Positions 17,605 through 26,635 of a stretch of 64,000 nt of DNA are shown in pieces. The first letter of the stretch is position 1. Each line of letters begins with the position of its first letter. The notes beneath the pieces are model-generated. The model was not told where the DNA came from, did no database searches, and saw only the letters and a list, made by a program, of their open reading frames with translations. The stretch is from Hydrogenispora ethanolica (GTDB taxonomy: Bacteria; Bacillota; UBA4882; UBA8346). A program made the translations under genes and the position numbers. The stretch spans positions 48,856-112,855 of the forward strand of contig NZ_SLUN01000019.1 in assembly GCF_004340685.1 (NCBI RefSeq), written 5' to 3'.

Positions 17605-17816
17605 TTATTAATTATAAATCGTACCTGAAAGTTTTGTCAAAATAAATTTAGACCCTTTTAAAATTATTTTAAAACAGCTCGAACTCATTCCTGTCACAAA
17701 TCATTTTATGAAATTGTGCTTGAAATCCAGTCATCTCAAAAGAACTCGCGATCTTGCAATGAAAATTTGATCGACCCGGCAGGAATTTTTTTAAAGATCA
17801 CAAATATCTATATTTA

Positions 17817-17930
17817 GAAAACGTTTTATATTTTTATCCTTGAATATCATGTCTGTTTTTTGAGCTGTTTCCGTGTGCTTTTCTTGACGAATAGGTTTTT
17901 CGATTGGAGAATGGTTGAAACGTTTTCGAT
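17817..17930 (+). promoter_or_regulatory. LacI-type operator candidates upstream of the LacI regulator and fucose isomerase genes
   Basis: Two CG-centred palindromes lie in the 496-bp gap between the IclR and LacI genes: AAAACGTTTT at 17818-17827 and an imperfect GAAACGTTTTC at 17917-17927. LacI/GalR regulators bind CG-centred palindromes of this form, and CcpA sites are similar. The rest of the gap is AT-rich with no gene; I could not place a confident sigma-A promoter. Confidence 0.5.
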
Positions 17931-18044
17931 TTGTCGCAAAATTACGCCGGCTACAAATGAGTCTGCGCCCGATTGATAAGAGTGGGCATTTTCAAGGTTG
18001 CTTTGTTCCATAAATGTTTTCAGTAAATTTTGAAAGGGAAACTG

Positions 18045-19046
18045 ATGGCGACAATTAAGGATGTAGCTGCCGAGGCCGGGGTTTCCATTGCAACGGTCTC
18101 AAAGATCTTGAATGATAATCAATACAGTTCGGGTAAGACCCGGGCTAAAGTGATGGCAGCCATTAAGAAGCTCGGTTATCAACCCAATCACATTGCCCGC
18201 AGCATGGTTCGGGGCAAGACGAAGCTGATCGCATTGGTGGTTCCGGATATCCGTAACGATTTCTTTACCCAAGTTGCACGGGGCGTCGAGGATATCGCCA
18301 ATAAATACGATTACCGTGTTATTTTATGTAATACCGATGAGGATCCGGGAAAACAATCCAAGTATTTGGAGATGCTCCGTGGGGGCATCGTCGATGGCTT
18401 TATCATTGCGCCGGCCGATGATGATGATGCTCTGATCAAAAAGGTAGAACCCGGACGGTTGCCATTTGTCTTCATCGACCGGGTGTGTTCCGGAGTTCAG
18501 GCGGATGCGGTAGTGGTCGATAATCGTGACGGTTCTTATCGGGCGGTTCAGCATCTCTTGGATAACGGTTATCGGCGGATCGGCTTCATCGCCGGAAAAC
18601 GTGATATTTTCACCGGCCGCGAACGTTGGCGCGGTTATCAGCAAGCGCTCGGCGATTATGAAATAGCGCTTGTCGATCAGTTGATCAAGGACGGACGTTT
18701 TACGATCGAAGGCGGGTATCTGGCGATGAAAGCGTTACTGGCTTTGGAGCAAAGACCGGAGGCGGTTTTTGTCTCCAACTATTCGATGACCATCGGCGCA
18801 CTGAAAGCGATGACGGAGTTAAGGCTGAAGATTCCGCAAGAGATTGCGGTTGTCGGTTTTGACGATTCGGATTGGGCGGAATTTTTTGTTCCCCCTTTGA
18901 CGGTGATCCGCCAACCTACCTACACCATGGGGACGTTAGCCGGGGAAATTCTCTTTCAACGGCTTTTTGAGAGTGAAACTTCCGAACGAAAGGAGATCTT
19001 TCTCCGGCCGGAGCTGGTTATCCGTAAGTCCTGCGGGGCGCGATAA
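18045..19046 (+). CDS. LacI-family transcriptional regulator
   Basis: N-terminal helix-turn-helix and hinge helix (MATIKDVAAEAGVSIATVSK, then GYQPNHIARSMVRGKTKLIA) followed by a periplasmic-binding-like sugar-sensing domain (LVVPDIRNDFFTQVARGVED, GFIAGKRDIFTGRERWRGY, VVGFDDSDWAEFFVPPLTVI). The ATG at 18045 has AAAGGG 7 nt upstream and gives the canonical LacI start; 333 residues. It is followed 49 bp later by fucI, so it is probably a local regulator of fucose or a related deoxyhexose, with its own promoter region holding CG-centred palindromes. Confidence 0.94.
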   Translation: MATIKDVAAEAGVSIATVSKILNDNQYSSGKTRAKVMAAIKKLGYQPNHIARSMVRGKTKLIALVVPDIRNDFFTQVARGVEDIANKYDYRVILCNTDEDPGKQSKYLEMLRGGIVDGFIIAPADDDDALIKKVEPGRLPFVFIDRVCSGVQADAVVVDNRDGSYRAVQHLLDNGYRRIGFIAGKRDIFTGRERWRGYQQALGDYEIALVDQLIKDGRFTIEGGYLAMKALLALEQRPEAVFVSNYSMTIGALKAMTELRLKIPQEIAVVGFDDSDWAEFFVPPLTVIRQPTYTMGTLAGEILFQRLFESETSERKEIFLRPELVIRKSCGAR

Positions 19047-19095
19047 GCGCCTACAATAAAACAAACTGATATATCAAAAAAGTGGAGGGATCGTA

Positions 19096-20874
19096 ATGAG
19101 TTTAAAAAATGGTTGCTTGCCAAAGATCGGCATCCGTCCGGCTATTGACGGCCGGAGGCGTGGCATCCGGGAATCCCTGGAAGATCAAACGATGGGGATG
19201 GCCAAGGCGGTAGCGGAGTTTTATGCTCAAAACCTGCGCCATTCCGACGGTTCTCCGGTAGAATGCGTCATCGCTGACACCTGCATCGGCGGAGTGGCCG
19301 AGGCCGCCCAGACTGCGGCCAAATTCGCCCGGGAAGGCGTCGGATTGTCATTGACGGTGACTCCGTGCTGGTGTTACGGCGCAGAGACCATGGATATGGA
19401 TCCCTTGATCCCCAAAGCAGTTTGGGGTTTTAACGGGACCGAGCGGCCCGGCGCGGTTTATTTGGCATCGGTGCTTGCCGCTCATAACCAGAAGGGGTTG
19501 CCGGCCTTCGGCATTTATGGCCATGATGTTCAAGATCCGTCCGACCGCTCGATTCCACCCGACGTACAGGAGAAATTGTTGCAATTTGCCAAGGCCGGGC
19601 TGGCGGTGGCGGCGATGCGCGGCCGTTCCTACTTGGCCATCGGCGGTATGTCAATGGGCATTGCCGGTTCGATCGTCAACCCCGATTTTCTGGAACGGTT
19701 TTTGGGCATGCGCTATGAGATGGTGGATTCCAGTGAATTCTTGCGGCGGATGGAGGAAGGAATCTATGATCGGGAAGAGTTTGAGCGGGCTTTGCGTTGG
19801 GTGAAGGCCCATTGCCAGGAAGGGTTGGAACGCAATCCGGCGGAGCGGCGGAGCTCACGGGAGCGGAAAGACTGGGAATGGGAATTCATCATCAAGATGA
19901 CAATGATCGCCCGCGACCTGATGCTCGGCAACCCCAAACTGGGTGAACTCGGTTTCGGGGAAGAAGCATTGGGGCATAACGCTATCGCCGGCGGATTCCA
20001 AGGCCAACGTCAGTGGACCGATCATTTTCCCAATGGCGATTTTATGGAAACCATCCTGAACTCTTCGTTCGATTGGAACGGCATCCGGGAAGCCATCAGC
20101 TTCGCGACGGAGAATGACTTTTTGAATGGAATTTCGATGCTATTCGGGCATCTGCTGACCGGCACCGCCCAGATCTTCTCCGATGTCCGTTCCTATTGGA
20201 GCCCGGAAGCAGTCAAGCGGGTAACCGGGCACGAGCTTTCCGGACCGGCCAGTCCCGGCTTTATCCATCTGATCAATTCCGGCTCGACCGCTTTGGACGG
20301 CACCGGCCAGCAGGAGCGGAACGGCAAACCGGCCTTGAAACCTTTCTGGGAGATTACCGAGGCCGAGACGAAACGATGCCTGGAAGCCACCCGTTTCTGC
20401 CCGGCGGTGCTGGAATACTTCCGGGGCGGCGGGTTCTCCACCACCTTTGAAACCCGGGGCGGGATGCCGGTGACCATGAGCCGGCTGAATCTGATCCATG
20501 GACTCGGGCCGGTGCTGCAGATCGCCGAAGGGTACACGGTGGATCTGCCGGTTGCCATCAGCCGGCCGATTATCGACCGGACCGACCCGACCTGGCCGAC
20601 CACCTGGTTTGTGCCGCGGCTGACCGGCAGCGGACCTTTCAAGGATGTCTATTCGGTGATGAATCATTGGGGCGCCAATCACGGCGCTATCAGTTACGGC
20701 CATATCGGCGGCGATCTGATGACCCTGGCGGCGATGCTGAGGATCCCGGTCGCGCTGCATAATGTCCCCGAGGAACGGATCTTCCGGCCCAGCGCCTGGG
20801 GAGCCTTTGGGGCTCAGGATCCGCAAGGCGCCGACTACCGGGCCTGCCAAAATTTTGGCCCGATTTACGGTTAA
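19096..20874 (+). CDS. fucI: L-fucose isomerase
   Basis: Mn-dependent ketol isomerase converting L-fucose to L-fuculose (D-arabinose to D-ribulose as side activity). The 592 residues match the E. coli length of 591. Signatures are [20 protein letters not shown] near the N-terminus, [36 protein letters not shown] and the C-terminal [10 protein letters not shown]. The metal ligands expected from E. coli FucI correspond to Glu339, Asp363 and His529 here, all present. GGAGGG precedes the ATG by 6 nt. No fuculokinase or fuculose-phosphate aldolase gene lies in the window, so the rest of the pathway is elsewhere or the DapA-family aldolase pathway is unrelated. Confidence 0.95.
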   Translation: MSLKNGCLPKIGIRPAIDGRRRGIRESLEDQTMGMAKAVAEFYAQNLRHSDGSPVECVIADTCIGGVAEAAQTAAKFAREGVGLSLTVTPCWCYGAETMDMDPLIPKAVWGFNGTERPGAVYLASVLAAHNQKGLPAFGIYGHDVQDPSDRSIPPDVQEKLLQFAKAGLAVAAMRGRSYLAIGGMSMGIAGSIVNPDFLERFLGMRYEMVDSSEFLRRMEEGIYDREEFERALRWVKAHCQEGLERNPAERRSSRERKDWEWEFIIKMTMIARDLMLGNPKLGELGFGEEALGHNAIAGGFQGQRQWTDHFPNGDFMETILNSSFDWNGIREAISFATENDFLNGISMLFGHLLTGTAQIFSDVRSYWSPEAVKRVTGHELSGPASPGFIHLINSGSTALDGTGQQERNGKPALKPFWEITEAETKRCLEATRFCPAVLEYFRGGGFSTTFETRGGMPVTMSRLNLIHGLGPVLQIAEGYTVDLPVAISRPIIDRTDPTWPTTWFVPRLTGSGPFKDVYSVMNHWGANHGAISYGHIGGDLMTLAAMLRIPVALHNVPEERIFRPSAWGAFGAQDPQGADYRACQNFGPIYG

Positions 20875-20908
20875 ACGATCTTCGGGCAATCATTGGGAAT
20901 CCCGGCAA

Positions 20909-20957
20909 GAAAGCCGCAAGGCCGGTCGGTAATGGGCCGGTTTTGCGGCTTTTAATT
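20909..20957 (+). terminator. Terminator after fucI
   Basis: Arms AAAGCCGCAA and TTGCGGCTTT enclose a second GGCCGG/CCGG-type hairpin and are followed by T-rich sequence. Situated 34 nt after the stop codon. Confidence 0.85.
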
Positions 20958-20982
20958 TTCGGCGCGAAGATACATGGCTTGG

Positions 20983-21240
20983 TCATCTTTCGTGGAACAG
21001 ATGGAGCAGCAGCCGGAGGCAGACAAAATACATCCAGAAATAATATGCCACTCGCAGGTCGTACTGGGTGATAATTTTCAGGCAATAGAGAACCGCCGGA
21101 AAGATGATCAGGATAATAATCAATAAAACATCTTTTTGTTCATCCGAGGGGTAGCGGGAGACTCCCAACACCTTTAACAAACGGAAGAATGAGTCTTCCA
21201 ACCTTTTATAAAGCGGTTTGTTGGGGATCTCAGCCGTCAC
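20983..21240 (-). CDS. Small membrane protein, unknown function
   Basis: An 85-residue protein I do not recognise. A charged N-terminal third (EIPNKPLYKRLEDSFFRLLK) is followed by two hydrophobic segments (VLLIIILIIFPAVLYCLKII and AYYFWMYFVCLRLLLHLF). The GTG at 21240 is preferred to the ATG at 21246 because GGAGGG stands 6 nt before the GTG but touches the ATG. Its start overlaps the end of the upstream small membrane protein gene by 11 bp, which suggests translational coupling and a joint role. Confidence 0.65.
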   Translation of the reverse strand: MTAEIPNKPLYKRLEDSFFRLLKVLGVSRYPSDEQKDVLLIIILIIFPAVLYCLKIITQYDLRVAYYFWMYFVCLRLLLHLFHER

Positions 21241-21526
21241 TGTCATCCCTCCGCCTTTTCTCGTAGGTATGGTAGGCGGTGGTCAAAAACCTCGCGCCAA
21301 GCAGGCAACCGACCAGGGCGCCGAAAAATGGCACAATCTTGCCGATGGCCAAGGTGACAATGAGCGAGATCGAAAAGATATAAATTCCGATGGTCAACAG
21401 CACCGGATAGGTGGAAACCGGTGGCGGGGCGGTACGGCATAGAGCGGGCAGCCTTCCGTCCCGGATGGCTTTCTCGCTGGTGGAAGCCGTCTCCGCCATG
21501 GCTGGTTTGGGTTTGTCCGTCGGCAT
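21230..21526 (-). CDS. Small membrane protein, unknown function
   Basis: A 98-residue protein with a polar N-terminal half and two hydrophobic segments (YPVLLTIGIYIFSISLIVTL and GKIVPFFGALVGCLLGARFL) followed by a basic tail. GAGGG lies about 8 nt before the ATG. It is the middle gene of three tandem minus-strand membrane protein genes and overlaps the next one. I cannot assign a family; the arrangement suggests a small membrane complex. Confidence 0.65.
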   Translation of the reverse strand: MPTDKPKPAMAETASTSEKAIRDGRLPALCRTAPPPVSTYPVLLTIGIYIFSISLIVTLAIGKIVPFFGALVGCLLGARFLTTAYHTYEKRRRDDSDG

Positions 21527-21596
21527 GGTTGGCCCTCATCCTTCAGGTATTCTTTCATGATATGTGTATGAAAAATGCGCGCCGCTTATGCCATGT

Positions 21597-22055
21597 TTAC
21601 CGGAGAGGGGCAGGCCAGGTGAATTTGATAATGCAATACGAGGTCACCATCCCGTAGACCACATGGACCAGCAGAAAATTGAGGACTTCGTTGGGGCGGT
21701 TGACCTGAAGTTCGAAGATCTGGGGCAGCGTGTGCATGATGATACCGAAGATGCCGAGCCAAATGGTAAAGCCGATGACAAAGCCTTTCAAAAGATAATG
21801 GCGGTTTCCGAAGCAGCGGAGGGTGAGCCCGCTGAGAATGCCGAAGATCCCGCCGACCGAGAGATCAATAATCATTCCGATCAGATAACCTAGAAAGATT
21901 TGGATATGAGGCTTCTTTAAAAAAATATCGGCGGCGATATGAATGATGTGGAACGTGGCGAAACGGCTCAATACCGCAAACAGTCCGTAGAGGTCCTTCA
22001 TCACCGAACCGATCATTCCTGCGATAAACCAAGCCGTAAATTCATCTTTGAACAC
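21597..22055 (-). CDS. Conserved multi-pass membrane protein, unknown function
   Basis: A 152-residue protein with about four membrane segments: FIAGMIGSVMKDLYGLFAV, FLGYLIGMIIDLSVGGIFG, GFVIGFTIWLGIFGIIMHT and EVLNFLLVHVVYGMVTSYCI. It resembles a group of Bacillota membrane proteins that start FKDEF and contain HxxHxAADIFLKKPH-like loops, but no function is known to me. The GTG start at 22055 has GGAGGGG 5 nt upstream. First of the three-gene run of membrane proteins. Confidence 0.72.
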   Translation of the reverse strand: MFKDEFTAWFIAGMIGSVMKDLYGLFAVLSRFATFHIIHIAADIFLKKPHIQIFLGYLIGMIIDLSVGGIFGILSGLTLRCFGNRHYLLKGFVIGFTIWLGIFGIIMHTLPQIFELQVNRPNEVLNFLLVHVVYGMVTSYCIIKFTWPAPLR

Positions 22056-22182
22056 AGGAACCCCTCCAGCAAATGTTCATTCATGAAATAAGGTTCCCTA
22101 AAAAGGCTGACTCTTTACATCAAAATTCAATCGAGAAGGGCAGGAAGCTCTGTCAACCATTCTCAATCCAGGATTTTACGAA

Positions 22183-22818
22183 TCAACCATCCAAAAATTC
22201 CAGCAATTGGGCGGGGTGATCGAGCACGTACCGCGGTCCGGCTGCTTCCAGAGTCGCTTTTTGATCGAATCCCCAGGTCACGGCGGCGATGTCAATCCGT
22301 GCCTTCCGGCAGGTGATAACATCGCGCAACTCGTCTCCGACGTATAAAATAGCGTGTTTTTTTAGACGTTGGTCACGAAGGTATTTTTGCAACGCTTGTC
22401 TCTTGCCGAAGACACCGTGGGCCGAACGGATCGCTCCATTGATGACGATGCCGCGCTTCGTAAAGAAACGGGCCACATTCTCCGCCGAGTTGGAGGTGAT
22501 CACCGAGACCGTATAGCCGAGTTCCTCCAGCCGCGCCAACAGCTCCTTTATGCCTCCCCATAGGTGAATTGCGCCCAAGTGTTCCTGGTAGCGTTCGTGG
22601 AATTGGTGAAAGAGCTTGCGAATGAGCCCGATCCGGTAGCGCGGGATGCCCATGATCTTAAAACGCTCTTTCATACTAGCCTGCTGAAGGCGGCGATAAT
22701 CGTCCGAAGTCACTGGATTGAGTCCCATTTCCTCCGCCAAGCGGTTGTAAATTTCCAAAGCAGCCCGGAGCGAATCCACCAGGGTACCGTCAAAATCAAA
22801 AATAATGTGTTTGTACAA
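22183..22818 (-). CDS. HAD-superfamily hydrolase (phosphoglycolate phosphatase-like)
   Basis: Phosphatase of the haloacid dehalogenase superfamily with a helical cap between motifs I and II. Motif I is IIFDFDGTLVDS (nucleophile Asp and acid Asp), motif II is SVITSNS, the motif III Lys lies in VFGKRQAL, and motif IV is LYVGDELRDV. This layout fits Gph/PpaX-type phosphatases with small phosphorylated substrates. A longer frame starts at 22923, but the conserved core begins at TTG 22818, which has AAAGG/GGTG sequences a few nt upstream and gives 212 residues, the usual size; the choice is tentative. It is divergent from the DnaA-box array and the gerA operon. Confidence 0.85.
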   Translation of the reverse strand: MYKHIIFDFDGTLVDSLRAALEIYNRLAEEMGLNPVTSDDYRRLQQASMKERFKIMGIPRYRIGLIRKLFHQFHERYQEHLGAIHLWGGIKELLARLEELGYTVSVITSNSAENVARFFTKRGIVINGAIRSAHGVFGKRQALQKYLRDQRLKKHAILYVGDELRDVITCRKARIDIAAVTWGFDQKATLEAAGPRYVLDHPAQLLEFLDG

Positions 22819-22923
22819 AGCTTCACCGGCCTTTCGGAGCGGGGATTGTATTTTCCTATCATCCGGTGGTTCAATGGATGAATTGCAATTGGAAAAACGC
22901 ATTGAGGCACCGTGATTTTCCAA

Positions 22924-23132
22924 AATTCTTTTCGACGAATTTAACCGTCAGAGTAGTAGTATACCTTTTCCGGGCGAAGGACGCCAGCTTTTTCGGATTT
23001 TATATCGATAAATGTATCGGTATTCCATGGGGAAAAGTAAATTTCTTTCTCAAAAACATCCATATCATTCCGGTTTTTTTCAGTGTGGCTGTGAGCCATC
23101 TCGGGCTGCGTTTTCATTGGATGAGCCTAACT
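22924..23132. other. Intergenic DNA left of repeat array 1
   Basis: Between the HAD gene and the left bracket of the array. It should contain the HAD promoter, which I could not place. A frame open on the plus strand through this stretch has no ribosome binding site and overlaps the HAD gene, so I do not call a gene. Confidence 0.35.
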
Positions 23133-23621
23133 GAGTATCAACTTCGCTCCGCTCACCCTCTGACTGTACCCTGTTTTGGCCACACTTCCCCGACTTATCC
23201 ACAGCCAAAACCGTTAACCACGTTAAACGGATCCGTTTATCCACAAAAACAGATCGCTTATTCACAAAAAGAGCTTGCTGAACGGCTGAGCAAGCTCTCT
23301 CATTCACAAAACCAGCTTGCTTATCCACAAAAAGAGCTTGCTGAGCGACTGAATGAGCTCACTTATTCACAAAACCAGCTTGCTCATTCACAAAACCAGC
23401 TCGCTCATCCACAAAAAGAGCTCGCTGAACGACTGAGCAAGCTCACTTATCCACAAAACGAGCTTACCGAGCGACTGAATGAGCTCTTTCAGTCACCCAA
23501 AATGATCCGTGATTCACAAAACATTCTCTTTCAGCTTCTCAACCCGGTCACTTATCCGCAAAACGACGCCATGACTTATCCTTCAATCCCTTCGTGAGTG
23601 AGCGGAGCTAACTTGATAATC
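23133..23621. repeat. Array 1: DnaA-box-like repeats on a 21-bp lattice, bracketed by inverted repeats
   Basis: From 23195 to about 23560 the same-strand boxes TTATCCACA (23195, 23237, 23321, 23447), TTATTCACA (23258, 23363), TCATTCACA (23300, 23384), TCATCCACA (23405), TGATTCACA (23510) and TTATCCGCA (23552) all start at multiples of 21 bp from one another. Vacant lattice positions mostly hold a second unit type such as TGAACGGCTGAGCAAGCTC, which pairs with the preceding GAGCTTGCT to form hairpins. The array is enclosed by imperfect inverted repeats of 24 nt (23133-23156 and 23598-23621; 21 of 24 positions match). No rep, dnaA or transposase gene is adjacent. Encoded heptad-like frames look incidental. 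Confidence 0.88.
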
Positions 23622-23725
23622 GTCAGGGGTTATTTGGCAAACTAAGTCGCTACTTCAAGCACCGTGATTCCCAAAGAATCCGGTATTTTTTCGTTAACTC
23701 AAAGAGCATGGCTGCCGGGGATGCG

Positions 23726-23755
23726 GTATATCCCACCTGGTCCTAGCGCATAATA
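23726..23755 (+). promoter_or_regulatory. Putative sigma-G promoter of the germination receptor operon
   Basis: GTATA (23726-23730), an 18-nt spacer and CATAATA (23749-23755) match the forespore sigma-G pattern (GHATR at -35, CATNHTA at -10). It lies 41 nt before the gerA start, as expected for a receptor made in the forespore. Confidence 0.6.
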
Positions 23756-23795
23756 TGAAAAGTTTACCGATCGTCGGTGGCAATAAGAGGGAAAA

Positions 23796-25406
23796 ATGTA
23801 TCGAACACCAAAGCGACCAATATTTTGGAAAATGCTCCGTGAGCTTGAACGGATTAAAATGGAGTTCGCCAAGGATAATTCCTTGGAAACGGGTCTCTCC
23901 GAGCATCTCCAGGACAATCTGCGCCAAATCAAAGACCGGCTTCATGCCAGCACGGATCTGGTCATCCGATCTTTTGCGCTCGGCTTGCCCGGAAGGCGCC
24001 AAGCGGCTGTAGTCTTTATTGACGGCCTGGCTGATAAGAAGCAGATCGAGTGGAGTATCCTGCGCCCTTTAATGCTGCCCGGGGAAAACGGAGCGCTCCA
24101 CACTGGAAACAACCTGCTGGAATATGTTGAATCCTCTTTGCTTACCGTGGGCGAGGTGAAGTTGGCCCATGAACCGCTCACACTCATCGACAGCGTCTTA
24201 ATGGGCAGTACCGCTCTGCTAATTGACGGACAAGCGGCTGCGATTATCGTGAATACCCCGGGCTGGGAGAAACGCTCGCTTCAGCAACCGGACTCCGAAG
24301 TCAATATTCGGGGACCGCGCGATGGATTCATCGAATCGCTACGGACCAATACTGCTCTCTTACGGCGCAAGATAGGTCATCCCAATTTAACCTTTGAGAC
24401 ATTGACGGTCGGACAAAAAACGAAGACCGATGTGAGTATCGCTTATCTGAAGGAGGTTGCCCCCGAACCACTGATACAAGAGATCAAACGAAGAATCAAG
24501 CGGATCCAGACCGATATTATTGTCGGAGCGGGAGGGATTGAACAATTCATTGAAGACGCGCCGCTTTCACTCTTTTCCACCGTGGGCTACAGCGAACGGC
24601 CGGATGTGGTGGCCGCCAAAATCATCGAAGGCCGGGCCGCGATCGTCATCGACGGTACGCCGATCGTCCTGACGGTACCTTTTTTGTTTGTAGAGAATTT
24701 CCAGTACCCTGATGATTATAACTTTCACTTTCTTTATGCCACATTGCTCCGCTGGGTCCGGTACGTCGCGTTTGGGTTCAGTTTTCTGTCCCCCGCCGCC
24801 TACGTCGCCTTATCCACATTTCATCAGGAACTGATTCCGACACCATTAGTGATCACCATGGCCGCATCGATGGAAGGGACACCCTTTCCCACGGTGGTGG
24901 AAGCGATCGGAATGGGATTGCTCTTCGAGATTATCCGGGAGGGTGGTATCCGCCTGCCCAAACCGGTCGGTCAAGCCATCGGGATCGTCGGCGCCCTGGT
25001 GATCGGGCAAGCGACCGTCCAAGCGGGTTTAGTCGACGCGCCCACGGTGATAGTTATCGCGGTCACTGCGGTGGCGACATTTGTGTCGCCGACTCTGGTG
25101 GATGAAACGACACCGTTGCGGATTCTCCTGGTCGTTTTGGCGGGACTCCTGGGAGCGTTCGGGATCATGATCGGCTTATTGGTGTTATTGATTCACCTGG
25201 CTTCGATCCGTTCTTTCGGAGTTCCGTATTTAGCGCCGGTGGTTCCATTCTCAGCCCGGGAATTTCTTCAAGATGTGGTGATTCGCAGTCCTTGGTGGAC
25301 AATGTGGTTCCGGCCGCGGATGCTCGCGGCCGGCGATCCGGAGCGGCAGCGTTTCCGGCTGATGCCTCATCCACCCAAAGGTTCGAAAGATGGTTCGAAA
25401 AAATGA
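23796..25406 (+). CDS. gerA: Spore germination receptor A subunit (GerA family)
   Basis: A subunit of the nutrient germinant receptor in the inner spore membrane. The 536 residues show the family layout: a soluble N-terminal domain with DLVIRSFALG and VVFIDGLADK, the SVLMGSTALLIDGQAAAIIV segment, the conserved IRGPRDGFIESLRTNTALLR and IGHPNL, then a membrane domain of about five to six helices (SFLSPAAYVALSTFHQELIP, PFPTVVEAIGMGLLFEIIRE, RLPKPVGQAIGIVGALVIGQ, VSPTLVDETTPLRILLVVLA). AGAGGG precedes the ATG at 23796. Genes for C, B and a small D-type subunit follow with ATGA overlaps, so the receptor is encoded as one unit. Confidence 0.96.
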   Translation: MYRTPKRPIFWKMLRELERIKMEFAKDNSLETGLSEHLQDNLRQIKDRLHASTDLVIRSFALGLPGRRQAAVVFIDGLADKKQIEWSILRPLMLPGENGALHTGNNLLEYVESSLLTVGEVKLAHEPLTLIDSVLMGSTALLIDGQAAAIIVNTPGWEKRSLQQPDSEVNIRGPRDGFIESLRTNTALLRRKIGHPNLTFETLTVGQKTKTDVSIAYLKEVAPEPLIQEIKRRIKRIQTDIIVGAGGIEQFIEDAPLSLFSTVGYSERPDVVAAKIIEGRAAIVIDGTPIVLTVPFLFVENFQYPDDYNFHFLYATLLRWVRYVAFGFSFLSPAAYVALSTFHQELIPTPLVITMAASMEGTPFPTVVEAIGMGLLFEIIREGGIRLPKPVGQAIGIVGALVIGQATVQAGLVDAPTVIVIAVTAVATFVSPTLVDETTPLRILLVVLAGLLGAFGIMIGLLVLLIHLASIRSFGVPYLAPVVPFSAREFLQDVVIRSPWWTMWFRPRMLAAGDPERQRFRLMPHPPKGSKDGSKK

Positions 25407-26587
25407 AACGGCGTATTCTTTGTTGGTTGACGCTTGCCGGCTTACTAGGGCTGCTGCTTTTATGCGGCGGTTGCTGGAACTACCATGAATTGGACGAATT
25501 ATCCATCGTTTCCGGAGTTGGGCTGGATCAAGGGAAGCGGCCGGGCACGGTTGAATTGACGGTTCAGATTATCAAACCTGGCGAGGTAAAATCAGGCGGA
25601 GAACAGGGAGGAGGCGGCGGTGGAGGAGGGGGGAAACAACCGCCGTTTATCGTGAAAACCATTGCCGGCAAAACCGTTTTTGAAGCGATCCGTAATTCGT
25701 TAAGGGAGACGAACCGGAAGCTATATTTCCCGCATAACCAGCTGATCGTGATCGGTAAGGAACAAGCGGAGCATGGAGTTCGTACCATACTCGATCTGTT
25801 CATCCGTGACCACGAGCCGCGTCCGACGGTGTGGGTTCTGGTGGCCGAGGGAAAAGCCAAGGATATTTTAAAAGCTCCCGGTGAGCTGGAGAAAATTTCG
25901 GCCATGGAGATCAGCGAATTGGTCCAGATTCAAACCGCGACTTCTGAAAACATCATCGTTAAACTGCAAGATTTTATTGTTCGTTTAATGAGCAATACAA
26001 CTGCTCCGGTCGCCCCGATGATCAGGATCAATGAGCAGAGTAAGGAGAAACGCCTAAGCCTTACGGGAACCGCCGTCTTTAAAGAAGATCGCCTGCGGGG
26101 TAAACTGGATACCCATCAGACAAGAGGTTTGTTGTGGGTGCTGGGAAAGGTGAAGAGCGGAATTATCATGATTCGGGTTCCACAGGGGGAAGCGGGGATG
26201 GAGATTATTCGCGCCAGCAGTGAAATCAAACCGATATTCGAAAAGGGCCGGTTAAAGATCCGGGTCACTGTCCGCGAGGAGGGAAACTTGGGTTGTCAAA
26301 TGACTCCGGCGGAATTGACCAAACCGGCGATGCTGAAATCCCTGGCGCGACGGAAAGCAGCCCTCATCCGGAGAGAGATCTACTCAGCCTTGAAACAGGC
26401 CAAAGCAATGAAAACCGATATTTTCGGTTTTGGAGACGCGGTTCATCGTTCCCATCCCAAACAATGGCAGAAAATGGAGCGCCAATGGGATGAGATCTTT
26501 CCCCAACTGCCAGTCGAGGTCGACGTGCGTTCAGTCATCAAACTAGTAGGCCTAACCACCAAGCCGGCAGTGCCTGTGCAAGATTAG
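25403..26587 (+). CDS. gerC: Spore germination receptor C subunit, lipoprotein (GerC family)
   Basis: Lipoprotein subunit of the germinant receptor on the outer face of the inner spore membrane. The ATG at 25403 overlaps the gerA stop (ATGA) and starts a lipoprotein signal ending LLLLCGGCW, where the lipobox Cys is followed by WNYHELDELSIVSGVGLD, the GerC hallmark. Later come FVKTIAG-like and RKLYFPHNQLIVIG, then the C-terminal third with LKSLARRKAALIRREIYSAL and DIFGFGDAVHRSHPKQW. An odd feature is a glycine tract of nine residues after KSGGEQG in the N-terminal domain, apparently a loop insertion. Length 394. The order A-C-B is one of the usual arrangements. Confidence 0.94.
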   Translation: MKRRILCWLTLAGLLGLLLLCGGCWNYHELDELSIVSGVGLDQGKRPGTVELTVQIIKPGEVKSGGEQGGGGGGGGGKQPPFIVKTIAGKTVFEAIRNSLRETNRKLYFPHNQLIVIGKEQAEHGVRTILDLFIRDHEPRPTVWVLVAEGKAKDILKAPGELEKISAMEISELVQIQTATSENIIVKLQDFIVRLMSNTTAPVAPMIRINEQSKEKRLSLTGTAVFKEDRLRGKLDTHQTRGLLWVLGKVKSGIIMIRVPQGEAGMEIIRASSEIKPIFEKGRLKIRVTVREEGNLGCQMTPAELTKPAMLKSLARRKAALIRREIYSALKQAKAMKTDIFGFGDAVHRSHPKQWQKMERQWDEIFPQLPVEVDVRSVIKLVGLTTKPAVPVQD

Positions 26588-26635
26588 CCAAATGTTCGAT
26601 GCTGGCTCGGGAGTGTCGCATGAAAGAGATTATGA

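Noticed and set aside
23195..23560. Array 1 as a CRISPR array
   Set aside because: Units are contiguous 21-bp repeats of two related types with no unique spacers of constant length and no cas genes nearby.
23133..23621. Array 1 as the chromosomal oriC
   Set aside because: No dnaA, dnaN, rpmH, gidA or other origin-linked genes and no obvious AT-rich unwinding element; left open as a titration or relic origin site instead.
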